Of a DNA stretch of 9,591 nucleotides, positions 1 to 6,543 are shown piece after piece. Origin of the DNA: Candidatus Cloacimonadota bacterium (GTDB lineage Bacteria > Cloacimonadota > Cloacimonadia > Cloacimonadales > JAFGVF01). The position numbers and the translations under genes were made by a program. The notes beneath the pieces were generated by a model that was not told the DNA's origin, ran no database searches, and worked only from the letters and a program-made list of their open reading frames with translations. How positions within the stretch are numbered: position 1 is the stretch's first letter; each line of letters begins with the position of its first letter. The stretch is taken from positions 1 to 9,591 of the forward strand of contig JAFGVF010000215.1 in assembly GCA_016938155.1 (NCBI GenBank). Reading direction: 5' to 3'.

Positions 1-1776
1 ACAAGTGACGACTTCTTCACTATGTTTATCCAGACAGAATTACCGGAAGTGAGAATTGCCAGAATACCTGTTCTTTCACAAGAAGAGTTTGGTCTATACC
101 TGACTCGTATTGAAGAGAATTATACGACTCTTCACACAGGTTGGTGGCGAAATTCAGTACTGCTAATGGCTGATGATGAGAATAACAACTCGACTGATGA
201 TGAATACTATTTCACGGAAGATATTGAGGAAGCAGTGCAGTTAATAGGTACAAACAAGCTGGTAAAGCGTATCTATGCAACAGATTATGAACGCGATGCA
301 TTTAACAATAAGCCGGCTGTTAGAGATACACTGATAAACACTCTTAATAATGGTGTCATGTTGTGGTACTATATGGGGCATGGACATGCAGATAAACTGG
401 GTGAGGAGAACTTCTTTAATCTCGCCTCAGATGTTAAACGATTAGCTAATTCTAATAGATTGCCTCTCTTTATTGCTGCCTCCTGCAATGTCGGGCAGTT
501 TGACAGTAATGATTTTGACTGCCTGGGGAGAAATCTACTCTTTCAATCTGAAGGTGGAGTTATTGCAAGTATAACAGCCTCTCGAATCTGTCTTGGAGCA
601 GAGAGTCACATCTTTGCCATGAAGGTTATGTCTGAGCTTGTTAACAATGAAGTGAGCCCGATGGAAGCTTTTTACAGAGCTAAAACGACCTCACTATACA
701 CATATAACAGTATAAAATTTAACTATTTCGGTGACCCGTATCTAAACTGGAGATTCCCTAAACTCATCAATCCTCTTGTAGTAACAGAAGACAGCAAGCC
801 CATTCCTTCATTCTGGAAGAGACAAATGATACAATTTCAGGGAGATACAGGGGATTCAATCAATATTGAGACAGCAGTAATTTTAGCTTTTGATAATGAC
901 GCTTCCGGAACTCTACCGAATTCAGAGAGATATTCTTATGCAGGTAAGGTCATTTATAAGGGAACTTCCCCTGTATCCGATAATAGCTTTAGCTCGGGAT
1001 TCACTATCCCGGATGATGCAAAAGCCGGTGATAAAGCTCGCATTATTGCTTATCTGTATGATGAGACAAGTCGAAAAGACTATATCTCTTCCCTAAATCC
1101 CATCAAGATTTATAATCAAACTCTTTACTCTAATGATACAACATCCCCCAAAATAACAATCCTGCTGGATTCTCCTGAGTTTCAATCCGGTGATATTGTT
1201 TCATGCAATCCCTCACTAATAATTAAGATTGAGGATGAATCAGGAATCAATATAACCAATTCTTCAGGTCATCCCATCCTGATGTCACTTGATAATGGGG
1301 TTACGGTTTCAAACATCACAGATGAATTCATCTATGAAGAATCCTCTTCTACAGTTGTGGTTTATTCCTCAACCCTCACTGAACTCAAGCCCGGAATTCA
1401 CTCTTTACAACTGATTGCCTATGACAACATCAATAATTTGGGGATAGAAACTGTAAACTTCAAAGTGACCACATCAGAGGATTTACACCTAACCGACATG
1501 TTTCCCTATCCCAATCCAATGCCTAAAGATGGAGGCTATTTTACGGCTGTAGTCAATAAACCTGTTGATGTCTCTTTAAAGATATTCACTCTCTCGGGAA
1601 GGAAAATCCGAACCCTTCAAGGGAGTGGTTCTCATTATCTCCAGATAAAGTGGGATGGTTTAGACTCTAATGGTGACGAAATTGCCAAAGGTAACTATTT
1701 CTATAATCTCACTGCTAAATCCCTTGACGGCACTGAATCCGTAAAAAAGCTCGGGAAACTGATTATTACCGATTAG
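1..1776 (+). CDS. porU: PorU-like C25 (gingipain-family) cysteine peptidase, 5' end outside window
   Basis: The reading frame is open from the first base, so the gene begins upstream; 591 residues are visible. The C25 catalytic dyad is visible: His in YYMGHGH (codon 379-381) and Cys in AASCNVGQF (codon 484-486). After the peptidase domain comes an Ig-like stretch containing DESGIN and later YDNINNLG, which resembles the region following the protease domain in PorU, the type IX secretion sortase. The final ~85 residues (about nt 1495-1773) form a FlgD-like/T9SS C-terminal module (FPYPNPMP, FTLSGRKIRTL, WDGLDSNGDEIAKGNYFY). In known systems PorU removes the C-terminal signal of T9SS cargo and attaches the protein at the outer-membrane surface. 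The stop codon lies inside the ribosome binding site of the next gene, so the two are probably cotranscribed. A secreted gingipain-like protease rather than the sortase itself remains possible. Confidence 0.8.
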   Translation, partial: TSDDFFTMFIQTELPEVRIARIPVLSQEEFGLYLTRIEENYTTLHTGWWRNSVLLMADDENNNSTDDEYYFTEDIEEAVQLIGTNKLVKRIYATDYERDAFNNKPAVRDTLINTLNNGVMLWYYMGHGHADKLGEENFFNLASDVKRLANSNRLPLFIAASCNVGQFDSNDFDCLGRNLLFQSEGGVIASITASRICLGAESHIFAMKVMSELVNNEVSPMEAFYRAKTTSLYTYNSIKFNYFGDPYLNWRFPKLINPLVVTEDSKPIPSFWKRQMIQFQGDTGDSINIETAVILAFDNDASGTLPNSERYSYAGKVIYKGTSPVSDNSFSSGFTIPDDAKAGDKARIIAYLYDETSRKDYISSLNPIKIYNQTLYSNDTTSPKITILLDSPEFQSGDIVSCNPSLIIKIEDESGINITNSSGHPILMSLDNGVTVSNITDEFIYEESSSTVVVYSSTLTELKPGIHSLQLIAYDNINNLGIETVNFKVTTSEDLHLTDMFPYPNPMPKDGGYFTAVVNKPVDVSLKIFTLSGRKIRTLQGSGSHYLQIKWDGLDSNGDEIAKGNYFYNLTAKSLDGTESVKKLGKLIITD

Positions 1777-1782
1777 GAGAAT

Positions 1783-2805
1783 ATGCTAAAGTCAACAAGT
1801 TTACTTATCAGACGGATTTTCAATTTCCATAAGTTATGGAATTCAGCTTTATTGTACACATCTTATGCTTTTTCAGTAGTTCTTCGAAAACCACTGGTTT
1901 GGGGTTATCCTCCTGCTGTGATGATTGAACCTACGGATGTATGTAATCTGAAATGCCCACTCTGCCCTTCCGGCAATGGTTCGCTTCAACGGGCAAAGGG
2001 ATTCATGACTCTTGAGATGTACAAATGCATTATTGACCAAATAAAACCCTATAGTTATATCAATGTCCTCTGGAATCAGGGAGAATCATTCCTGAATCCT
2101 AATTTTACAGAGATGATTGCCTATTCCTCCAAAATGGGATTATATACTCTTGCTTCAACTAATGCAAACATTGTTATGAACCATGACAGTATCGTCAAAT
2201 CAGGCTTAGGCAGACTTATTGTTTCTATCGATGGGGCAACTCAGGAGACATATAACAAATATAGGGTTAACGGTAATCTGGATTTGGTTATAAACAATGT
2301 AAAAGCTCTCATGGAAGCCAAGAAAAGACTTAAAAGCGATACGCCCGTTATTGAGTTACAGTTTCTTGTAATGAAGCATAACGAACATGAGATTGAAGCT
2401 ATCCGCCGACTCGCTGATGAGCTTAAGGTTGACCAGCTTCGCCTTAAAACTGTTCAGATATACTCCAAAGAGGATGTATATACCTATCTACCGGAAAATC
2501 CCAAGTACCGCAGATACAAGATAAACGGGGATAACTTTGAACTAAAATTCGGAATAAGGAACCGTTGCAGGCGGATTTGGACGAATCCCGTTATCAACTG
2601 GAACGGGGATATGGCAGTCTGTTGCTTTGATAAAGAAGGCTCAATTAAACTCGGAAATATCAAAGATTACAGTTTTATTGAGTTGTGGAAAGGCAGGAAA
2701 TTCATGGCTTTCCGCAAGGCGATACTCACGAACCGAAAGCAGTTTGACATCTGCCTCAACTGTGGAGAAGGAGTAAAATTGAATATTGAGGAAAAGAACA
2801 ATTAG
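1783..2805 (+). CDS. Radical SAM protein with C-terminal SPASM-like domain
   Basis: The 340-residue protein carries the radical SAM cluster motif CNLKCPLC (Cys54, Cys58, Cys61), which binds a [4Fe-4S] cluster that cleaves S-adenosylmethionine. Other family signatures are NQGESFLNP (about 98-106) and VSIDGATQETYNKYR (147-161). The C-terminus has Cys262, Cys280, Cys281, Cys324 and Cys327, a reduced SPASM/twitch-like set probably holding one auxiliary Fe-S cluster. The first ~45 residues are hydrophobic and basic (LLIRRIFNFHKLW, then ending KPLVWGYPPAVMIEP) and may touch the membrane. The ATG is preceded by AGGAGA at 1775-1780, which overlaps the upstream stop, giving a 6 bp gap between genes. 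SPASM enzymes modify peptides, proteins or small metabolites; the substrate cannot be told from sequence. Its place after the PorU-like gene hints at an envelope or secretion role, but that is inference. Confidence 0.85.
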   Translation: MLKSTSLLIRRIFNFHKLWNSALLYTSYAFSVVLRKPLVWGYPPAVMIEPTDVCNLKCPLCPSGNGSLQRAKGFMTLEMYKCIIDQIKPYSYINVLWNQGESFLNPNFTEMIAYSSKMGLYTLASTNANIVMNHDSIVKSGLGRLIVSIDGATQETYNKYRVNGNLDLVINNVKALMEAKKRLKSDTPVIELQFLVMKHNEHEIEAIRRLADELKVDQLRLKTVQIYSKEDVYTYLPENPKYRRYKINGDNFELKFGIRNRCRRIWTNPVINWNGDMAVCCFDKEGSIKLGNIKDYSFIELWKGRKFMAFRKAILTNRKQFDICLNCGEGVKLNIEEKNN

Positions 2806-2813
2806 AGGTTATT

Positions 2814-3269
2814 ATGGATAAAAGAAACCGCTACCAACGAATATATGAACAATACACCGAATTACTCACAAAAACCACTAATACTTTCGCCAGAATGGCA
2901 ACGCTCTCCGCATTGTTGCATCACAAACTGGAAAACATCTCATGGACAGGATTTTATCATCTGGTCGAGGGAGAGTTAACAGTGCTCTCATATCAAGGAC
3001 CGGTTGCCTGTCAGATCCTAAAGGGTAACACAGGAGTATGCTGGGCTGCAATTAATCAAGGAAAAGCTCAAGTTGTCCCGAATGTTCATGATTTCCCCGG
3101 ACACATCGCTTGTGACAGCAGAACAAACTCCGAGATTGTTATCCCGATTATTGATTTAGACAATAAAGTTACCGCCGTGCTGGACATCGACAGCTTTGAA
3201 TTCAATACCTTTGATGAGATCGACAGAGAAGAGCTTGAGAGGCTTTGTAAGCTGATTTACATCCCGTAA
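2814..3269 (+). CDS. msrC: Free methionine-(R)-sulfoxide reductase (fRMsr), GAF domain
   Basis: The 151-residue protein is a single GAF domain matching E. coli fRMsr along its length: SWTGFYHL (43-50), QGPVAC, GVCW, then GHIACDSRTNSEIVIPI and VLDIDS. The three family cysteines are Cys66, Cys76 and Cys100 (E. coli 84, 94 and 118), and the substrate-binding acidic residues correspond to Glu107, Asp124 and Asp126. The enzyme reduces free, not protein-bound, methionine-R-sulfoxide in the cytosol, using thioredoxin as electron donor. GAGG at 2805-2808 overlaps the upstream stop and lies 5 bp before the ATG, so it is probably translated from the same message as the two genes before it. Its last 13 bp overlap the 3' end of the opposite-strand rhomboid-like gene. 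The protein ends slightly earlier than E. coli fRMsr, with no obvious loss of the fold. Confidence 0.92.
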   Translation: MDKRNRYQRIYEQYTELLTKTTNTFARMATLSALLHHKLENISWTGFYHLVEGELTVLSYQGPVACQILKGNTGVCWAAINQGKAQVVPNVHDFPGHIACDSRTNSEIVIPIIDLDNKVTAVLDIDSFEFNTFDEIDREELERLCKLIYIP

Positions 3270-4390
3270 GGGTCCTCTTTCTCCTCCTGTTGATACCGGA
3301 GGTTACGGAAGATATACTTTTTACCTCCAAGAAATACTATGAAGAAGAGAGGTAAGAAGAATCCGATTACGATGGGAGAAAATAGGGTTTGAAGAGTAAA
3401 TCCGAACGCAAGATTCATTACAATAATACCCATTCCAATGACTAAGGCAAATATCCACAACGGAAATTGATAAGGTCTGAGACCCATATACCACATAAAT
3501 AGAAAGTATCCCCTGATGTAACTTCCGGGGAATAGATATACGAAGAACATCAGTATTGTGAAAAATACCGACATAACTCCCCCGAATGGATAGAGCATTG
3601 ACTCCTGGAAAATAAGCTTAGTGCCAAAATAAAGAATGTAAGTCAACGCAATTAACCATATATATGCCTTCCTCCCGATAACATCTTCAACTTTCGTTCC
3701 CATCATTAAGAGTAGATAAATACTCGTTATTCCAATAACTCCATTTGCTCCAATCATATCACTGAGAATATTGAATGGATTCCATTGGGATAAAGTCTCA
3801 ATCTTGAATAAATCATATAAGAATGAGCCGAAAAGAGTAGAGAATGCCAATATTGTCACAAAGATGTAGGTAACAATAGGTATTCTGTTGACAATGGGAG
3901 CGGGTATCAAGCGTGGGAACAAATAAAGTAATATCTTTTGCCAGACTGTTATGTTTGTTGAAAATACCGTATCTGTTTCGGGTGTCTTTGCCTTCATCTC
4001 CAACTCAAGGCGTTTCATTCGCTCTTTTGTTTCCTCTGAAAGCTGTTCATCTAAGCTCAGATGTGCAGGTTCAGCCGGTATTGCAGCCACACTATCCTCA
4101 GGAAGAAAGAGGAAATTGCAAAGTTTACACACTTCTACAAGAGGTTTACCGGGGAGTTCAGCCACTGTTTTTGCTTTCATCACTCTGTTGCAGGTCGGAC
4201 AGTGATTGCCGTCTGTGCCCTGCTCTGTAATAAGATTGCGATACTTATGCAGAAACTCCTCTGATTTACCATTCCTGCGTAATAGTGTTATACCAGTATA
4301 TGCCATTTTACAATGTGGACAATGATAGACGATGTTAATGTCATCTAATTTAGCAAGCATTTCTTCTTTACAGATAGGGCATAGTTTCAT
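3257..4390 (-). CDS. Double zinc-ribbon protein with inactive rhomboid-like membrane domain
   Basis: The 377-residue protein starts with two zinc ribbons: Cys4/Cys7 with Cys24/Cys27, and Cys64/Cys67 with Cys88/Cys91. A charged linker (about 112-140) leads to roughly six or seven membrane segments (about 171-357). The membrane part follows the rhomboid pattern: PIVTYIFVTILAFSTLF as TM1, then LLMMGTKVEDVIGRKAYIWL as the end of TM2, the loop and the start of TM3, then YPFGGVMSVFFTI ending in YLFP as TM4. In active rhomboids TM4 carries GxSG; here the Ser position is Gly270. No His occurs after residue 110, so the TM6 catalytic His is absent as well. It is therefore predicted to be a non-proteolytic rhomboid-fold protein, perhaps a membrane binding partner or adaptor; the function is unknown. 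The ATG has no clear ribosome binding site. It converges with msrC by a 13 bp overlap and diverges from the TraB-like gene. Confidence 0.72.
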   Translation of the reverse strand: MKLCPICKEEMLAKLDDINIVYHCPHCKMAYTGITLLRRNGKSEEFLHKYRNLITEQGTDGNHCPTCNRVMKAKTVAELPGKPLVEVCKLCNFLFLPEDSVAAIPAEPAHLSLDEQLSEETKERMKRLELEMKAKTPETDTVFSTNITVWQKILLYLFPRLIPAPIVNRIPIVTYIFVTILAFSTLFGSFLYDLFKIETLSQWNPFNILSDMIGANGVIGITSIYLLLMMGTKVEDVIGRKAYIWLIALTYILYFGTKLIFQESMLYPFGGVMSVFFTILMFFVYLFPGSYIRGYFLFMWYMGLRPYQFPLWIFALVIGMGIIVMNLAFGFTLQTLFSPIVIGFFLPLFFIVFLGGKKYIFRNLRYQQEEKEDPYGM

Positions 4391-4396
4391 AATGTA

Positions 4397-4425
4397 AATT
4401 CAAATAAAATAGTTATTAATGTCAA
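4397..4425 (-). promoter_or_regulatory. Possible promoter for the zinc-ribbon/rhomboid-like gene
   Basis: On the minus strand a perfect TTGACA lies at 4425-4420 and, 17 bp on, TGAATT at 4402-4397, a poor match to TATAAT. It sits in the 59 bp gap between divergent genes. Transcription would start almost at the ATG (4390), giving a very short leader, which fits the lack of a visible ribosome binding site. The -35 is convincing and the -10 is not. Confidence 0.3.
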
Positions 4426-4449
4426 TCACTATTTTCAGGAGGCTTAATA

Positions 4450-5397
4450 ATGCGAAAATATGGAAGAATTTCACTGATAACAATCATCTTAATACTTTTT
4501 ACAAACATCTATGCTGCCCCTGCCGGGAAGAACTTCATCTGGAAAGCGGTGAAGGAAGAAAACACCATTTATCTTGCAGGGTCAATACATGCAGGAGATA
4601 TGAGCATGTATCCACTTTCCGATGCTTATTGGAAATCCCTGAATGAGTCGGATGCGATAGCTGTGGAAGCTGATATCTACGCAGAAATGGAAGGTTTTGC
4701 TGCTGCTGAAGATAAGGAAGATTCCGGTCTGACAGGTTCGCTTATATCCATGTTGGGAAAGATGTTTTATGCAGATGGTGACAGTCTTCAGAACCACCTT
4801 ACCCCTGCAACCTACAACGAATTAAATACTTTCTTCAAGAGTTTTGATGAAGATAGCTCCCCCTTCGGTTCTCTGATGATGGGATTTGGGATCAGTAAGC
4901 TGAAGCCTGGAATTCTTGCCCTTGTTCTGGAGGCAATGTCACTCCAAAAGACCAATCTTCAACCTGAGCTCGGAATCGACTATGCCTTTCTGAAACAGGC
5001 ACATCACCGGAATCAACCCGTAATTGAACTTGAAGGTATGGAACAGCAGCTGACCATCTTTCTCAATATGTCCGATAAAGCAGCCGAGTATATCTTAAAT
5101 GATTCCATCAAACGAATGAAAGAAAGCGAGAAAGAACTTAAGGAGCTGGTGAAACTATGGGTTAAGGGGGATGACAAGAAGATACTGAAGATGTTCAAGG
5201 ACACCGGGGTATTAGGGTTCGAGGAGTTTAATCAGGAGTTTCTTATCTCCAGAAATAATACCATGTTCAGTAAAAGCATGGAATCACTTCAAAACTATCC
5301 GACTCTCTTCGTAGTCGTTGGTGCTGCACATCTACTTGGAGACGATGGGCTTATTGAGATGTTCAAGGATGCGGGATTCAAGGTTACAAGATTGTAG
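4450..5397 (+). CDS. TraB/GumN (Tiki-like) family protein, exported
   Basis: The 315-residue protein begins with a signal peptide (MRK, a hydrophobic stretch about 8-19, likely cleavage after NIYA at residue 22). The mature part opens with FIWKAV and YLAGSIHAGD (GxxH with His47), then AVEADIY (Glu73), and closes with FVVVGAAHLLGDDGLIEMFKDAGFKVTRL-type sequence split here as FVVVGAAHLLGDDG (His294) and the tail KVTRL. The paired GxxH motifs plus Glu are the hallmark of the TraB/PrgY/GumN family, related to the Tiki metalloproteases, so a metal-dependent hydrolase in the periplasm is likely; its substrate is unknown. The start is secure: AGGAGG at 4437-4442 lies 7 bp before the ATG. It diverges from the rhomboid-like gene across 59 bp and appears to be a single-gene unit ending in the terminator at 5499-5530. 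Confidence 0.88.
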   Translation: MRKYGRISLITIILILFTNIYAAPAGKNFIWKAVKEENTIYLAGSIHAGDMSMYPLSDAYWKSLNESDAIAVEADIYAEMEGFAAAEDKEDSGLTGSLISMLGKMFYADGDSLQNHLTPATYNELNTFFKSFDEDSSPFGSLMMGFGISKLKPGILALVLEAMSLQKTNLQPELGIDYAFLKQAHHRNQPVIELEGMEQQLTIFLNMSDKAAEYILNDSIKRMKESEKELKELVKLWVKGDDKKILKMFKDTGVLGFEEFNQEFLISRNNTMFSKSMESLQNYPTLFVVVGAAHLLGDDGLIEMFKDAGFKVTRL

Positions 5398-5449
5398 ATT
5401 AGAACTTGCTCTATTTGAGTCATTTACCTCGCCCTTTTAGGAAGTAGTC

Positions 5450-5469
5450 GGTTTGCTGAATGGCAAATC
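5450..5469 (+). other. Hairpin in the 3' region of the TraB-like gene
   Basis: GGTTTGC (5450-5456) pairs with GCAAATC (5463-5469), including one G-T wobble, around the loop TGAATG. No T-run follows, so it is not itself a terminator. It could protect the 3' end of the message. Its loop resembles that of the terminator 30 bp further on. Confidence 0.4.
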
Positions 5470-5498
5470 AGGTAGGGATGCCGTTTCTTTAAAATAAC

Positions 5499-5530
5499 GG
5501 GGAAGCCTGAATAGGCTACCCCCATTTTTG
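5499..5530 (+). terminator. Intrinsic terminator after the TraB-like gene
   Basis: GGGG (5499-5502) pairs with CCCC (5519-5522) and AGCC (5504-5507) with GGCT (5514-5517), with an A-A mismatch between the two helices and loop TGAATA; TTTTT follows at 5525-5529. It also lies just beyond the stop of the convergent ferredoxin gene. An alternative small stem, CCGTT (5481-5485) with AACGG (5496-5500), would use two of the same G bases and so compete with it. Confidence 0.75.
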
Positions 5531-5534
5531 TTGG

Positions 5535-6362
5535 TTATCTTATCTTTCCATCTATTGTAATAATATCTACCTTAACCATCTTCACCTTATTTGCTCTTTC
5601 CAATGCCTTTTGCAGGATAATCTCCATTCCACCGCAACATGGTACTTCCATTCGCACAATACTCACTGACTTAATCTCGTGCAGCGTAAAGATTTGAGCA
5701 AGTTTATCAATGTACATCTCGATAGTCTGGTCGAGTTTTGGGCAGAACATAATAACTATCTTTCCTTTGATAAATCTTTGGTGGAAATTACCATACGCAA
5801 ACGGAGCACAGTCTGCTGCAATAAGTAGCTCTGCCTTATCAAAATAGGGAGCAGAGGGGTTCATCAAAGCAAGTTGAACAGGCCATTGACTCAATTGTGA
5901 ACTTGCATCCGTAACGGTTTCAGCAACCGGAGTATCAGGTGTTAAATGCTTTATCTGTGAGCCGGCACAACCGCAGGATTCTCCCTGAACCTGCTTCTTC
6001 TCTTCAGGTTCCTCAATCTTGATTCCTTTCTCAACAAGCACAGACATTGCTTGATTATAGAACTCAGTCTGACCATGTTCTTTCAGATGTTTCAGATGAG
6101 CTTTAATCGTATTGATTCCTTTCGGTACGATATTGTCACGCATCACACGGACCTCATCATAAGGCTCAGCCTCACGCTTTTCGACTTCTATCGCACCAAC
6201 AGGACACTCACCTAAACAAGCCCCCAAACCATCGCAAAACAAGTCACTGACAAGTCTTGCCTTACCATCAATCATTTGAAGTGCTCCTTCCGGACATCCG
6301 GGAATGCAGGCACCACAACCTATACATTTCTCTTCATCAATCTTGATTACATCTCTTTTCAT
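5535..6362 (-). CDS. 4Fe-4S ferredoxin-domain protein with C-terminal CCGG domain
   Basis: The 275-residue protein opens with a ferredoxin domain: CIGCGACIPGC (Cys13, 16, 19, 23), then CDGLGACLGEC (Cys43, 49, 53). In a standard two-cluster ferredoxin residue 46 would be Cys, but here it is Leu, so the second cluster may be 3Fe-4S, have a non-Cys ligand or be absent. A linker carries SCGCAGSQ (Cys130, Cys132). The rest (about 158-275) contains QWPVQLALMNPSAPYF, ADCAPFAYGNFH (Cys185), MFCPKLD (Cys207) and VPCCGG (Cys242/243), a conserved architecture in anaerobes whose reaction I do not know. It is probably cytoplasmic and redox-active. GGAGAT lies just before the ATG. It has its own promoter region, separated by a terminator from the phosphate transporter upstream. 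Confidence 0.8.
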   Translation of the reverse strand: MKRDVIKIDEEKCIGCGACIPGCPEGALQMIDGKARLVSDLFCDGLGACLGECPVGAIEVEKREAEPYDEVRVMRDNIVPKGINTIKAHLKHLKEHGQTEFYNQAMSVLVEKGIKIEEPEEKKQVQGESCGCAGSQIKHLTPDTPVAETVTDASSQLSQWPVQLALMNPSAPYFDKAELLIAADCAPFAYGNFHQRFIKGKIVIMFCPKLDQTIEMYIDKLAQIFTLHEIKSVSIVRMEVPCCGGMEIILQKALERANKVKMVKVDIITIDGKIR

Positions 6363-6399
6363 AACATCTCCGATATCTGTTTATTTTCTTATCATTGCT

Positions 6400-6430
6400 T
6401 GTTAGTTAATGTTTACTAACACAATTTATA
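6400..6430 (-). promoter_or_regulatory. Promoter -10 with overlapping operator-like dyad for the ferredoxin gene
   Basis: A dyad spans 6400-6421: TGTTAGT (6400-6406) mirrors ACTAACA (6415-6421), and the inner AA/TT (6408-6409 with 6412-6413) is also symmetric. Such a shape suits a dimeric helix-turn-helix regulator. On the minus strand TATAAA (6430-6425) is a good -10, which would place transcription start near 6418, inside the dyad, as expected of a repressor site. No convincing -35 is seen. The gene's ATG is at 6362. Confidence 0.45.
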
Positions 6431-6461
6431 CACTAAGGTCTTTTCGGCAAATTATTTTTTA

Positions 6462-6495
6462 TTTGATGCATAAAAAATCGATAAGCTTTGATGCA
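6462..6495. repeat. Short direct repeat TTTGATGCA, two copies
   Basis: TTTGATGCA occurs at 6462-6470 and 6487-6495, 25 bp apart, each followed by an A-rich run. The second copy abuts the terminator of the phosphate transporter gene. It could be a protein site in the upstream region of the ferredoxin gene or chance in AT-rich DNA. Confidence 0.25.
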
Positions 6496-6522
6496 AAAAG
6501 CCCTGCATTTCAGCAGGGCTTT
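6495..6522 (-). terminator. Intrinsic terminator after the Na+/phosphate cotransporter gene
   Basis: Read on the minus strand, AAAGCCCTGC (6522-6513) pairs perfectly with GCAGGGCTTT (6506-6497) around the loop TGAAAT, and the run of T continues to 6495. It lies 21 bp past the stop codon and separates the transporter from the ferredoxin gene. The A-T outer pairs also allow some function in the plus direction, but no plus-strand gene reads into it. Confidence 0.88.
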
Positions 6523-6543
6523 ACAATTAAATTGATGTTAATT

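Noticed and set aside
3913..4264. Three plus-strand open frames inside the rhomboid-like gene
   Set aside because: They are antisense to the zinc-ribbon and linker codons, overlap each other, lack ribosome binding sites and show no protein-like pattern.
4450..4520. Lipoprotein signal on the TraB-like protein
   Set aside because: No Cys is present near the signal cleavage region, so a signal peptidase I site after NIYA is the better reading.
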